A stretch of 55,739 nt of DNA from Bacteroidia bacterium. GTDB lineage: Bacteria > Bacteroidota > Bacteroidia > Chitinophagales > JAUHXS01. Within the stretch, counting starts at the first letter, position 1, and every line of letters begins with the position of its first letter. Below the pieces are notes generated by a model. The model was not told where the DNA came from, ran no database searches, and saw only the letters and a list, made by a program, of their open reading frames with translations. Position numbers and translations under genes: made by a program. Shown here one piece after another: positions 34,194-44,466 of the stretch. The stretch is taken from positions 1 through 55,739 of the forward strand of contig JAUHXS010000015.1 in NCBI GenBank assembly GCA_030426955.1, written 5' to 3'.

Positions 34194-35207
34194 ATGAATG
34201 GTATTATGAGATACTTTTATAAAATAATGCTCATCTTACTTGTTTGTAAGATTTCATTGGGTCAAGATATCCGATTTTCACAATTTTATGCAGCTCCTCT
34301 CTCATTGAATCCTGCATTAACGGGTTTATTCAATGGAGATCATAGATTTGTTGGAAATTATAGGTCACAGTGGAAAAATGCTAATGCAGATTTTATTACT
34401 ACTGCTTTTTCTTATGACTCTGATTTATTAGGCATAAACCCTACGAATCATCTCATTGGAACTGGAATTATGGTTTTTAATGACAAAGCAGGCTTTAGTA
34501 GTGGCATTAATACTTTTGATATTGCACTAACAGGCTCTTATCACTTACCTGTTGGAGAAAATGCTACTATCGCAATGGGTCTACAAACTAACTTTGTACA
34601 AAAATCCACCTTTGGTGATTTTAAATTCCCTAACAGTTGGGTTGATGGTCTTGGCTATGAGCAAGATGCCAATGGCGACGCCATTACAACAGGAACTATC
34701 AATAGCTTGGATGTTAATACAGGTGCTTTCTTTTATATGTTTCCAGGTGGTGGAGAGTCCAGTATATTCCTTGGACTATCTTCTTTCCATTTAGTAGCTC
34801 ATAAAGAAAGCTTCATCCCCTCTATTGGCAATAGCATCGGTAGAAGAATAGTTGGACATGGTGGAACTAGGATTACGACTAAAAAAGAAATTAACTTTGT
34901 ACCGAATTTCCTTTACATGAGACAAGGAAGAGCTGAAGAGCTAAACCTAGGATTTTCAGTTGAATTTGAATTTCCTAGCATAAAAAGTGCTGTTGCTGTG
35001 GGGTTTTGGACAAGAGCGAGAGATGCGGTTATCCCTAATATTGCATTTGATTTTAATAATATTCACCTAGGGCTGAGTTATGACTTTAACTTATCTGAGC
35101 TACAAACTAGTTCTGATAAGAGAGGAGGTTTTGAATTATCTCTTCAATATATACTCAATATGGGTATCAATAATGAGGTTAAAGGAGAGCCTTGTCCAAG
35201 GTTTTAA
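34194..35207 (+). CDS. PorP/SprF-family T9SS outer-membrane protein
   Basis: A 337-aa protein with a signal peptide (MRYFYKIMLILLVCKISLGQ); ATG 34206 is an alternative start. It begins the mature part with QDIRFSQFYAAPLSLNPALTG, the hallmark of the PorP/SprF family, and continues as an outer-membrane barrel. In Flavobacterium johnsoniae SprF is needed to export the type B-CTD adhesin SprB, and SprF-like genes usually sit next to their cargo. Its place directly after the second giant CHU protein suggests it serves that protein, and probably the near-identical first one. Confidence 0.9.
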   Translation: MNGIMRYFYKIMLILLVCKISLGQDIRFSQFYAAPLSLNPALTGLFNGDHRFVGNYRSQWKNANADFITTAFSYDSDLLGINPTNHLIGTGIMVFNDKAGFSSGINTFDIALTGSYHLPVGENATIAMGLQTNFVQKSTFGDFKFPNSWVDGLGYEQDANGDAITTGTINSLDVNTGAFFYMFPGGGESSIFLGLSSFHLVAHKESFIPSIGNSIGRRIVGHGGTRITTKKEINFVPNFLYMRQGRAEELNLGFSVEFEFPSIKSAVAVGFWTRARDAVIPNIAFDFNNIHLGLSYDFNLSELQTSSDKRGGFELSLQYILNMGINNEVKGEPCPRF

Positions 35208-35253
35208 TTACCTTTGACACAAGGTTTTATTAAAGATAAGCTACGGAAAAAAC

Positions 35254-37950
35254 ATGATCAAAGTCAAAAGTGTCCTTAGAATCATTCTCATTGGATTAAT
35301 CGTTGGACTAGGAGCTAAAAGTACTCAAGGGCAGAATGTCAGGAAGCCTGAACCAATACCTCTTGTTGATCAATACATCAAAATTGCAGATGCACTATTT
35401 GAGAAAGGCAACTACCATGGTGGTGCGTTTTACTACGAAAAAGCTATTGAACAAGATTCTATTACGCCTAACTATTATGCCATTTTCAAGGCTGGAGAAT
35501 GCTATAAAATCAAACGACTTTATCATTCAGCAGAAAAGTGGTATGGTGTTGTTGCCAGAAAAAACTTCGAGCATTTTTCATTGATAGAAGGAAACGACTC
35601 TTTAGCTAGCATAGAAAGGGCTTATAAAAGAATTTATCAGGAGAAGTCAGCAAAAAACGCTGCCTTAGCAATTGAAAAGCCCTCTAAATATAATTACTAT
35701 GACTCATTAGCCAAACATTTTGACTTAAAGGCAATTGCTAGTGATGCCAAAATAGCGCGCTATGATTCAACTGTAAAGGCAAATAAAAAGCTTTATATGT
35801 ATGATTACCCAATGGTGATGTTCAAATATGCACTAATGCAAAAAGCAAATGGAAAATATTATGATGCAAAGCAGTCTTTTATTGCATTCTCCAAAATGTA
35901 CAAAGGGAATAATATTCATATCAAATCAAGGGTACGACAAGAGATTCATGGAATGGAGTTTGCAACTGCTTGGATTGAGTTTAACTACCCTTATGAGATA
36001 GAGATTCTAAGCCGATCTATTAATGATACCTTTTCAGACTTTAGCCCAATTAAGCTTGATCAAAACACATTAGCTTTCACAAGCACTTATCGTATGGATG
36101 AAAAGAAAAAGATAAAAGCTACAAAAGCAAATGCTAGAAAGCAAAATATTACTTATTCCCCTTTCTTAAATAGAATATTTTTATCTACCAAAACAGATTC
36201 GGGATGGAGTGAAAGAGAAATGTTGGACTTACCAGATAACTCTGAAATCACACATATTGGTAACGCAAATCCTACAAAAGGAGGAGATAGGTTATACTTT
36301 ACCATTTGCCAAAATTTGAGATTGGCTTCTGAATTTAAGGAACAATGCCATATCTATTATACAAACAAAACTGACGATGGGTGGAGCAAAGCTGAACTTG
36401 TTGGCTTTGGTGTAAATAAAGATAGTACATCATCCAAGAATCCCTTTGTATATGAAGATATTGGAGACAAAGGGGACCGTGAAATCATGATATTTACTTC
36501 TGATAGAAAAGGCGGTGTTGGTGGATATGATTTATGGTATTCTGTTTTAAATGACGAGGCTGGAAGTATTGAAGAAAAGGGGGAAGGAAAAGCAGTCAAT
36601 CTAGGCAGGGTTGTAAATACCTATTATGATGAGGTAACACCTTATTATGATTATGAATCTGATGTGTTATATTTTAGCTCGAATGGGCATTTAGGCTTAG
36701 GTGAATTTGATATTTTCAAGTCTAATGGCACAAGGCAAAAAAATAACTGGGGACGCCCTGAAAATCTTGGCTACCCTATAAATAGTGGTGCAGACGATTA
36801 CTATTATTATCAAAATAAGGGCACCGACGAGATATTTTTTGCATCCAATAGATCTGGAGGTATAGTACTTACAGAGTCTACCTGTTGTGATGACATTTAT
36901 AACATACCAAGTACTAGCCTAGTATGGTCTAGATATTTTGCTAAAGGCAAAGTCATTGAAAAACTTAATGGTATTGAGGCTCCGTTAAAAGGATTAGCAT
37001 TATCTCTTTACTACATAGATACGGCAACTAATACAAGGATTTTAATCAAAAGAGATACGCTCAGTTCACTTGCTAGTGCTCCAGACTATTTATTTGAAGT
37101 AAACCCTAATGAGTCATACATGATAGAGGCAAGTAAGCCAGGTTTCTTAAACAATAAGGTTGAATTTAATACCTACAATTTAAAGCAGTCTGATACTGTC
37201 GAGGTTGATGATATTGAATTAACCAGAATCAAGAAGGGAGATAAGTTTGTTTTAGAATACATCTACTATGATTTAAATAAAGCTACTTTAAGACAAGAGT
37301 CTTACTTGGCCTTGGACAATCTTGTTTTCTTCATGTATGAAAATCCTGGATTAAAAATCGAATTAAGTGCTCATACCGATAGTAGAGGTTCAAAAATCTA
37401 CAATCAAGAATTGTCTCAAAAAAGGGCTGAGAGCGTAGTTGATTACCTCATATTGAATGGAATTGAATCAGAGCGACTTGTCTCAAAGGGCTATGGAGAA
37501 ACTAAGTTGGTTAATAAATGTAGCGATGGTGTCGAGTGTACAGAGGGAGAGCATCAAGCTAACAGAAGAACTGAAGTAGAGGTGCTTGACTATGATACGA
37601 CTGTTAATGAACGATTATTTTCTAGAAAGGTGGAAGGAGAAACGAAAACAGAAACAATTGACCTCAAGGACAAAGAGCATAAAAACAAAGTATTATACTT
37701 AGTACAAGTGGGTGTATATGACACAGACAACCCTATTAAGGTTGCAAAATTACTAGACTTGGGCGAAGTCACGACCGATCCTGTAGGAAATGGATTATAC
37801 AGATTCTATTTAGGACCATATGAAAGCAAAGAAGAGGCAGAAGAGATTAATGAACAGGTTAAGACGAGAATGGATGATAGTAGAATTGTTCCTACTTACA
37901 ATGGACAACGTATTACAATGCAACGTGCATTCAGAATAGAGAACAACTAA
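35254..37950 (+). CDS. PorE-like OmpA-family protein with TPR, PD40, CRD and SPOR-like tail
   Basis: An 898-aa protein with signal peptide. In order it has TPR-like helices (ADALFEKGNYHGGAFYYEKA), PD40/WD40-like propeller strands (MIFTSDRKGGVGGYDLWYS; LYFSSNGHLGLGEFDIF), a carboxypeptidase-regulatory-like domain (from GKVIEKLNGIEAPLKG), and an OmpA_C peptidoglycan-binding domain (YDLNKATL; SAHTDSRGS; RAESVVDYL; NRRTEVEVL). Last is a SPOR-like segment (YLVQVGVYDTDNPIKVAKLL...YRFYLGPYESKEEAEE), absent from the other two PorE-like proteins here. PorE is the T9SS component that ties the outer-membrane ring to peptidoglycan. It follows the PorP/SprF gene by 46 bp. Confidence 0.85.
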   Translation: MIKVKSVLRIILIGLIVGLGAKSTQGQNVRKPEPIPLVDQYIKIADALFEKGNYHGGAFYYEKAIEQDSITPNYYAIFKAGECYKIKRLYHSAEKWYGVVARKNFEHFSLIEGNDSLASIERAYKRIYQEKSAKNAALAIEKPSKYNYYDSLAKHFDLKAIASDAKIARYDSTVKANKKLYMYDYPMVMFKYALMQKANGKYYDAKQSFIAFSKMYKGNNIHIKSRVRQEIHGMEFATAWIEFNYPYEIEILSRSINDTFSDFSPIKLDQNTLAFTSTYRMDEKKKIKATKANARKQNITYSPFLNRIFLSTKTDSGWSEREMLDLPDNSEITHIGNANPTKGGDRLYFTICQNLRLASEFKEQCHIYYTNKTDDGWSKAELVGFGVNKDSTSSKNPFVYEDIGDKGDREIMIFTSDRKGGVGGYDLWYSVLNDEAGSIEEKGEGKAVNLGRVVNTYYDEVTPYYDYESDVLYFSSNGHLGLGEFDIFKSNGTRQKNNWGRPENLGYPINSGADDYYYYQNKGTDEIFFASNRSGGIVLTESTCCDDIYNIPSTSLVWSRYFAKGKVIEKLNGIEAPLKGLALSLYYIDTATNTRILIKRDTLSSLASAPDYLFEVNPNESYMIEASKPGFLNNKVEFNTYNLKQSDTVEVDDIELTRIKKGDKFVLEYIYYDLNKATLRQESYLALDNLVFFMYENPGLKIELSAHTDSRGSKIYNQELSQKRAESVVDYLILNGIESERLVSKGYGETKLVNKCSDGVECTEGEHQANRRTEVEVLDYDTTVNERLFSRKVEGETKTETIDLKDKEHKNKVLYLVQVGVYDTDNPIKVAKLLDLGEVTTDPVGNGLYRFYLGPYESKEEAEEINEQVKTRMDDSRIVPTYNGQRITMQRAFRIENN

Positions 37951-37968
37951 AGTTCTCTCTTTGGAATT

Positions 37969-38376
37969 TTAACTTTTCGCAATCCGACCAGCAACATACC
38001 CCATGGGTATATAAGCCAATACCAAATCAAGAGCCGTAAACCAAAGCGGTCCGCCTAGCATCATAATGTTAGCTACACCTCCAATTAGAAAAAAAACACC
38101 TATCCCCAACGCAAAATTGATTTTATGTGTTACCGCAATACGCGCTGCAAGGTAGGCTCCAACAAAAGTTCCTAATGCATGTGCTAAAAATGGCATGATA
38201 AAATGCTTTGGTTCAAACAATGGTATTGCTGCTTTTAATGCATCCATATTGGTAACATCGACACCTTCAGGAGGTGGAATAACAGAGCTACTCATCATTA
38301 CAATACCCATATTGACGATATTCCCAATTACTATACCTACAACTACGGCCAATATATTCTTAAATGTTGGGTTCAT
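37969..38376 (-). CDS. Small four-helix membrane protein
   Basis: A 135-aa protein with about four hydrophobic segments (ILAVVVGIVIGNIVNMGIVM; HFIMPFLAHALGTFVGAYLA; INFALGIGVFFLIGGVANIM; WFTALDLVLAYIPMGYVA). I recognise no catalytic motif or named family. It ends the - strand operon one base after the MerR regulator gene and converges with the PorE-like gene across 18 bp. Function unknown. Confidence 0.75.
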   Translation of the reverse strand: MNPTFKNILAVVVGIVIGNIVNMGIVMMSSSVIPPPEGVDVTNMDALKAAIPLFEPKHFIMPFLAHALGTFVGAYLAARIAVTHKINFALGIGVFFLIGGVANIMMLGGPLWFTALDLVLAYIPMGYVAGRIAKS

Positions 38377-38377
38377 A

Positions 38378-38731
38378 TTATAATTCTTGTCTGGTTTGTT
38401 CTAAAAATGCTTTTACCTTTTTCAAGGTACTTATCAGCTGATCTTTATTTTGAATAGAGTCGGAAAACTCCTCTACTGCATCCTTATCTCTCAGGGCTCT
38501 TTTAGCCCCTTCAAGCGTATAACCTTTTTCTTTTACGAGATGGTAAATTTTCTTTAAGTTTTCTACATCCTGTTTTGTAAAAAGTCTATTCCCTTTTTTG
38601 TTTTTCTTAGGTTTTAAAATCGCAAATTCTTTCTCCCAAAAACGGATATGAGATACTGATACCCTAAACATTTTAGCAACTTCACCAATAGGGTAGTATA
38701 ACCGCTCTATTTCCTTTTCCTTATAAGGCAT
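38378..38731 (-). CDS. MerR-family transcriptional regulator
   Basis: A 117-aa protein. The MerR winged-helix begins YYPIGEVAKMFRVSVSHIRFWEKEF and continues through GNRLFTKQDVENLKKIYHLV; a short C-terminal coiled coil replaces a ligand-binding domain, and no metal-binding cysteines are seen. Small MerR proteins of this type are common in Bacteroidota. It starts 2 bp after the upstream PorE-like gene, so it is in the same operon; whether it regulates these genes is unknown. Confidence 0.88.
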   Translation of the reverse strand: MPYKEKEIERLYYPIGEVAKMFRVSVSHIRFWEKEFAILKPKKNKKGNRLFTKQDVENLKKIYHLVKEKGYTLEGAKRALRDKDAVEEFSDSIQNKDQLISTLKKVKAFLEQTRQEL

Positions 38732-38733
38732 AA

Positions 38734-41700
38734 TTACTGCTCTCTGTTTCTTATTGTAATCTCTACTCTCCTATTCTGCTTACGTCCAAAGTCGCTATCA
38801 TTTGAAGCAACTGGGATATCACTACCATAACCCTTTGCGACCAACCTACTCTTGTTAATTCCATTTTTTGTTAAATGCTTCAAGACTGCTTCTGCCCTTT
38901 TCTCAGATAACTCTTTATTCAAAACTCTAGATCCAACGTTGTCAGTATGTCCTGTTATTTCAATATTTACGTCTTCATGTTCTTTCATTTGAGTAATTAG
39001 TTTTTCTAACTCTTGGTAAGATGCTGGTAAAAGGTCATACTTATTTGTTTCAAAGAGAATATTATTTAACGTAAACCTTGTGCCTACTTCTGCTTTAGCT
39101 ATAGACAAATGCTTAGTTTTTACTGGTTTTTTTAATGCTTTAAAGCTATACAATTCTTCGGTTCGTCCATCGCTTGTAGCCGAGCTTATTATCTCGTTAT
39201 CTGCATTTACCATCAACATCTCAGTAAATAGGTCTTCCACATATTCATTTAAACGGTCAAAGTAATCATCTTTTTTAGGTTCATCAACCTTAACAAAATA
39301 GTCCTTATCCTCTTTTAAATTATCAAACTTAAATTGCCCCATATGATCTGTCTTAGTTGAATCTATTATATTTTGTGGTTTATCTAATAGGTAGACATCT
39401 ACACCTTTAGCTCCAAAGGCTGGATTTTTCTTATCAACTACTCTACCTATTATTTCCGCATCGCCTTCAAATTCAAAAAGCTCTGGATTATCAATATCTA
39501 TTAAAGACACGCTATTAATACTAGTATCTAGTTCTTTAAACTTAAATCCCTCATCACTATATTGATATCCTTTTTGTAAAATATTATTATCCTTATCTTT
39601 TAGATATAAGTCAGCAAAGGCATTTTTAGCCTCTGCTATTTCAACGGAGTACGTTTCATCTGGTGATAAATCATTGAATTCATATCTGCCAAGAATATCT
39701 GTCTCTGTTGTATCTAAATGCTCACCTTCCTCATTAAGTAAATAAACTGTCGCTACATCCATATCATCTAGCAAGACAACACCTGATATACTTACCAAAT
39801 CCAATACTCCTGGGTCTTCTGTATCTAACATTCCTACAGAACTCTGCATAAGTGGCATACCTTTAAATTCTTCAGTAATGTTTCCCTCTTCTATCTTTGC
39901 TGTTTTAATAGTACTTCCGTGATCATTAGTCATGAGCATTTCGGCCATCAAAACAGAAATATGGTCATCTAATCGTACCTGATAATTTTCATCTGGTATG
40001 TTGGCAAACTGAAACTTCCCAAATTGATCTGTTTTTGTTGAATCTACAACCTCATTATTGCTTTCAAGAAAAACAGTTAAGTCACCTATCGCCTCAACTG
40101 GGTCATTCTTATCAACTACTTTACCGATTACATTTACATTACCTGGCTCAGCTTTCGGTTCTGGATTTTCAAAATCTAGAAGGTAAATGTCATGATTTTC
40201 TTCGGGTAGCTCAGTAAACTTAAATTCTTTGTCACTTTCCTGAACTGTTTTCTTCAATATCTTTTTCTTGTAATCCGTGAGTAATATATCAGAGTTAAAC
40301 AACTCATCTATTTCTTCTAATAATATGCTATAATCTTTCTCAGGCTCTAAGTCTTTAAACTTAAACTTTCCTGAGGTATTGGTACTGGTCTCAGAAACCA
40401 CATCGCCATTTTCATCTAATAAAGTTACTTTAACTTTTTTGAGAGCCTTTGCATCGCTAGAGCTTAGTTTTCCCATAATGGTAACTAGATTTGTCTTGTC
40501 AACTAGCTCAAGTGTATATTCTTTGTATGGTGTTCTGAATATATTATCACAACACGTTTCGTTATTGCTATTCTCATCTGCACGATTGGATGTAAAGTAT
40601 ACAAAATCTCTACTAGGGCTGATACTCAAATAATAATCATCTGTAGTACTATTAATTGGAAAACCTAGATTAATTGGCTTTTTCCATTTATTGGACTTAA
40701 CATCCCCTTCAGCGCCAAAATTATCAAACTCACCTAATCCCCAATGCCCATTAGAGGCGAAGTATAAAGTAGAGGTTTCTAAGTCAAAAAATGGAGATCG
40801 TTCATCCCATTGTGTGTTTACTCTCTTTCCCAAGTTTATTGGATCTGAAATTTTCTGTTTTTCGTCTATTATAACATACCAAAGGTCAAAGCCTCCTTCT
40901 CCACCATCTATATCTGAACTAAACAATAAGTATTGATTAGGGTCATCTGGATAGGAGAATAGCATTGGATGCTTAGAGGTGTAGTTATTTACATTAACTT
41001 TACGACCTAGGTCTTTCGGATCTGACCATTCTCCTTTTCGGTTAAGATCGCTATAATATATGGCACAAAGTCTGCCAGCATCTCCATCTTCACATTCTGT
41101 GTAGTAAATTCGTTGACTATCAGGAGCTAAACTAGCACTTCCCATATGTTTCCCAGGGTCATCTTTAGGTTCTACTTCAAATAGCTTTCTTTTTTCATAA
41201 CCATCTCCATCTCTTTTCGCGACAAAAAGCCTCGCGACATTAATAGAATCAGGGTCATCTACTTCTACGCCTTTAATCTGGGCTACACCTGTAAACATTA
41301 AAGTCTTATCAGGAAGCTCAATAGCAGAAAAGTCATTTTGCCCAGCCTCATTAATATTACTTCCTAAATGCTGTATCTTAATATCTCTAGGGGACTCAGA
41401 AAGGTCTCGCGCTATTTTGTTACCCTGTAACTCATTTTTGGTAAGATTGTAAAAGAAATCAAACTCATCATACCCAGATTTAAACTCCCTAAACAAACGG
41501 TCTGACTTATCGTACTCGCCCTCGATTTTGTAAATTTTAGCCAACCAAAACCTTGAGGTAGGATAGGCATCAGGGTCAGCTGCAACAATCTTTTCATAAT
41601 GCTCTTTTGCCTTGGCATAATCTCTAGTTGTTCGGTAAGACTCTGCCAATTTATACCTGATATTTAAATCATTGGGGTCAAGCTGGAGAGCTTTATGATA

Positions 41701-41862
41701 TTCATCTACAGCATTATTAAACTGCAAATTGGCAAACATCTCGTCTGCAGTTTTTAGAATTTTCTTAATCTCCTTTTTTGTCGCTTTATCTACCTGTGCA
41801 TTTAGCACAAATATTACCAAGCATAAAAAAGTTGTTGTAACAATCTTTTTGAATAACAACAT
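38734..41862 (-). CDS. PorE-like OmpA-family protein with four CRD-like repeats
   Basis: A 1,042-aa protein with signal peptide (FLCLVIFVLNA). TPR helices (AVDEYHKALQLDPNDLNIRYKLAESY) and PD40 propeller strands (YLLFSSDIDGGEGGFDLWYV; LYFASNGHWGLGEFD) come first. Four carboxypeptidase-regulatory-like domains follow (starting near VTIMGKLSS, VNVIGKVVD, VSISGVVLL and AEIIGRVVD), then OmpA_C (FETNKYDLLPASY; TGHTDNVGS; NRRVEITI). It is the longest of the three PorE-like paralogues; the extra CRDs account for the difference. It should sit in the periplasm, bound to peptidoglycan and the outer membrane. The gene starts 6 bp after its upstream neighbour, so they form one operon. Confidence 0.85.
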   Translation of the reverse strand: MLLFKKIVTTTFLCLVIFVLNAQVDKATKKEIKKILKTADEMFANLQFNNAVDEYHKALQLDPNDLNIRYKLAESYRTTRDYAKAKEHYEKIVAADPDAYPTSRFWLAKIYKIEGEYDKSDRLFREFKSGYDEFDFFYNLTKNELQGNKIARDLSESPRDIKIQHLGSNINEAGQNDFSAIELPDKTLMFTGVAQIKGVEVDDPDSINVARLFVAKRDGDGYEKRKLFEVEPKDDPGKHMGSASLAPDSQRIYYTECEDGDAGRLCAIYYSDLNRKGEWSDPKDLGRKVNVNNYTSKHPMLFSYPDDPNQYLLFSSDIDGGEGGFDLWYVIIDEKQKISDPINLGKRVNTQWDERSPFFDLETSTLYFASNGHWGLGEFDNFGAEGDVKSNKWKKPINLGFPINSTTDDYYLSISPSRDFVYFTSNRADENSNNETCCDNIFRTPYKEYTLELVDKTNLVTIMGKLSSSDAKALKKVKVTLLDENGDVVSETSTNTSGKFKFKDLEPEKDYSILLEEIDELFNSDILLTDYKKKILKKTVQESDKEFKFTELPEENHDIYLLDFENPEPKAEPGNVNVIGKVVDKNDPVEAIGDLTVFLESNNEVVDSTKTDQFGKFQFANIPDENYQVRLDDHISVLMAEMLMTNDHGSTIKTAKIEEGNITEEFKGMPLMQSSVGMLDTEDPGVLDLVSISGVVLLDDMDVATVYLLNEEGEHLDTTETDILGRYEFNDLSPDETYSVEIAEAKNAFADLYLKDKDNNILQKGYQYSDEGFKFKELDTSINSVSLIDIDNPELFEFEGDAEIIGRVVDKKNPAFGAKGVDVYLLDKPQNIIDSTKTDHMGQFKFDNLKEDKDYFVKVDEPKKDDYFDRLNEYVEDLFTEMLMVNADNEIISSATSDGRTEELYSFKALKKPVKTKHLSIAKAEVGTRFTLNNILFETNKYDLLPASYQELEKLITQMKEHEDVNIEITGHTDNVGSRVLNKELSEKRAEAVLKHLTKNGINKSRLVAKGYGSDIPVASNDSDFGRKQNRRVEITIRNREQ

Positions 41863-41868
41863 TTACCT

Positions 41869-44292
41869 CTATTTACTTTTAATAATAATCTCTACCCTTC
41901 TATTCATTTTTCGCCCTTCCTCGGTATCATTGCTCTTAATAGGATTAATACTTCCGTAGCCCATGGCAATCATTCGACTTTCAGTAATTCCTTTTTTCAT
42001 AAGATATTTTTTTACGGCATTAGCACGCTCTCTTGATAACATAATATTAGACCGTTCAAGCCCAGTATTATCAGTATGTCCTGCTATCTCTATTTTTACT
42101 TTAGAATTATCCATTAATTGCTGATACAGTCTATCCAACTCACTATAAGACGCTTCCAAGATATCATATTTACTAGTTTCAAACAAAATATTTTTAAGTC
42201 TAAATCTCTGACCTAATGCTGCTCCAGCTATTTTCAAATCTGCCTTAGGATCTATTTGGGTAGCGTTATCTAATCTACTAGCTACAAATGGTAATTTTTT
42301 AAAGTGGAAAAAACCATCCTCATCCATATCAAGTGAAGTAGCTGTTTTCACAACTTCTTTGTCCTCATTATTGATCAGTAGCATTTCCGCAAAAAGATCC
42401 TCAACGTATTCATCTAACTTGACCAAATAGTTTTGATCCTTTTCTAAATTTTCAAAATTAAACTTTCCCTCATCATCTGTTTTGGTAGAGTCTATCAAAT
42501 TTTCAGGAGCATCATACAGGTATACATTCAGTCCCTTGACTGGCATTACTGGGTTATTTTGCGATACCGCTTTGCCAATAATTCCGACTGCTCCCTCCAG
42601 CCTATATAGTTCAGGATCATTAAAGTCAAGTAAAGCAATATGATTTTGGTTTGCAGATAGCTCTCTAAATTTATACGAATTTGGTGCAACGGCAAATCCT
42701 TTCTCAAGTATCATGCCATTCTTTTCTGTAATAAATAAGTCAGACTTTACCTCTACGTTCTTTTTATTGATTTTAATGCCATATTGCTCATTCGGTGGCA
42801 AGTTTTCAAATCTATAACCTCCTAGTAAGTCTGTTTTCACTGAATCTATAATTTCCTTATCTCCATTAAGCAAATAAACTGTCGCCGCATCAAACCCATC
42901 TTGCAAAACAACTCCAGTAATATTAACGACTTTCTCAATTTTAAGTTCCTCCGTCAAAACAAAACTATAGATATTATCACAGCAAGTTGTATTCCCTGCT
43001 TCAGGGTTAGGTCGATTTGAGGTAAAAAAACCAGTTTCTCCATCCTTATTTAAGTAAAAATAATAGTCATCTGCACTAGAGTTTATTGGATGTCCAATGT
43101 TTTTGACTAAATCCCACTCACTTTTTAAGGCATCACCCTGAACATAGAATATATCAAACTCTCCTAGCCCAGTATATCCATTAGAGCTAAAAAAAAGAGA
43201 CTTGTATCTTGAACTATAAAATGGAGCGCGCTCATCGCCTACTGTATTTACGTTTTTACCAGCATTTTGAGATTTACTTGGTCTACCTGATTTATTTAAT
43301 TCTGCATACCAGATGTCTAGCCCACCTAATCCTCCTGGTCTATTCGATGCAAAGAAGAGCACTTCTTTTTTAGTTTCTGAATTGACCCCAATCATTGGAT
43401 GCATCGAAACATAACCGTCTACGTTTACAGAGGTTGGTAGTTTTGAAGGTGGCGACCAACCATCAGCTTTTTTGCTACTCACGTAAATAAAGCATTCCCT
43501 TCCATTTTCTCCATCTGAGCAAACAGTATAATATATTCGTTTACCATCTTTAGAAAACGAAGGATTACCTGCTAAGTCGGACTTACTCTTAAATGGAATA
43601 TCTAACATTTTTTTATGCTTGTAACTTCCTTGCATATCAGTTGGATATGCGGTAAAAATTCTATTGGAATAGAATGTTTTTCGCATTTCAGAAGTTGCTG
43701 AGTCCCCAAGTTTTACTGGACTGGTAAACACAATTTCACCTCGTGATGAGGTTACCGCTGAGAAATTATCTAGTTTTTTGTCATTAATGGTATGGTCTAA
43801 AGGAATAATAATGGCATTGGGAGGTCTATTGAGTATAGGATCTATGCTTTTTATCAACTCGATTTCTTGTGCCGCAAGTTCGTGGTATGCATCATAGTTG
43901 ATTTGTGTCGCATTAAAACGTTCTAATGATCTTAATGCCTTCTCATAATTCCCTAACGACTTATACATCATACCTTGCCAAAAACGTGCATTGGGATAAG
44001 TTGCATTGGCATTAAAAGTAACCTTTTCATAATTTTCTAACGCATCTCGATAAAGCCTCTGCGCCCTTTGACATTCGGCTAATTTGTAAATAGCTTCATA
44101 TTCTTTGGGTGAAATTTCAAGTGCCTTGGTGTAGTAGTTCATTGCTACCTGAAAGTTGTAACTCTCAAAACTCTTGTTGGCCAGCTTCATATATCTAGCT
44201 AACTCTCTTTTATTGACTTTATTTTGAGCAACTATCTGCGACGACGAAAAGATAAGGGCGGATGTCAAAAAAAGTGATAAAATTAAGCGCAT
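41869..44292 (-). CDS. PorE-like OmpA-family protein with two CRD-like repeats
   Basis: An 807-aa protein with signal peptide (LILSLFLTSALIFSSSQIVA). The order is the same as its neighbour: TPR (AMNYYTKALEISPKEYEAIYK), PD40 (VLFFASNRPGGLGGLDIWYA; LFFSSNGYTGLGEFDIFY; GFFTSNRP), two CRD-like domains (VNITGVVLQDG; VGIIGKAVSQ) and OmpA_C (FETSKYDILEASY; AGHTDNTG; NRRVEIII). It is clearly the paralogue of the next gene and heads the four-gene - strand operon. It probably belongs to a second T9SS or cell-envelope anchoring unit rather than the one at 34-38 kb. Confidence 0.85.
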   Translation of the reverse strand: MRLILSLFLTSALIFSSSQIVAQNKVNKRELARYMKLANKSFESYNFQVAMNYYTKALEISPKEYEAIYKLAECQRAQRLYRDALENYEKVTFNANATYPNARFWQGMMYKSLGNYEKALRSLERFNATQINYDAYHELAAQEIELIKSIDPILNRPPNAIIIPLDHTINDKKLDNFSAVTSSRGEIVFTSPVKLGDSATSEMRKTFYSNRIFTAYPTDMQGSYKHKKMLDIPFKSKSDLAGNPSFSKDGKRIYYTVCSDGENGRECFIYVSSKKADGWSPPSKLPTSVNVDGYVSMHPMIGVNSETKKEVLFFASNRPGGLGGLDIWYAELNKSGRPSKSQNAGKNVNTVGDERAPFYSSRYKSLFFSSNGYTGLGEFDIFYVQGDALKSEWDLVKNIGHPINSSADDYYFYLNKDGETGFFTSNRPNPEAGNTTCCDNIYSFVLTEELKIEKVVNITGVVLQDGFDAATVYLLNGDKEIIDSVKTDLLGGYRFENLPPNEQYGIKINKKNVEVKSDLFITEKNGMILEKGFAVAPNSYKFRELSANQNHIALLDFNDPELYRLEGAVGIIGKAVSQNNPVMPVKGLNVYLYDAPENLIDSTKTDDEGKFNFENLEKDQNYLVKLDEYVEDLFAEMLLINNEDKEVVKTATSLDMDEDGFFHFKKLPFVASRLDNATQIDPKADLKIAGAALGQRFRLKNILFETSKYDILEASYSELDRLYQQLMDNSKVKIEIAGHTDNTGLERSNIMLSRERANAVKKYLMKKGITESRMIAMGYGSINPIKSNDTEEGRKMNRRVEIIIKSK

Positions 44293-44466
44293 TCGTTTGA
44301 GCTTACAAAGTATTCGTCTTCAATGATTTCTTGATATACAATAATAACGATTATTTACTTAAGATCGGGGGATTTTAGATAAAATATTATCGCTATATGT
44401 TGGGTAATTATCCACATACTTCGATAGTCAAAACCCTGCTTAATTAATTTTATATTTACAAAACCA

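Noticed and set aside
35209-35216. TACCTTTG as a promoter of the PorE-like gene
   Set aside because: The nearest upstream TTG is only 14 bp away; read-through from the PorP/SprF gene is at least as likely.
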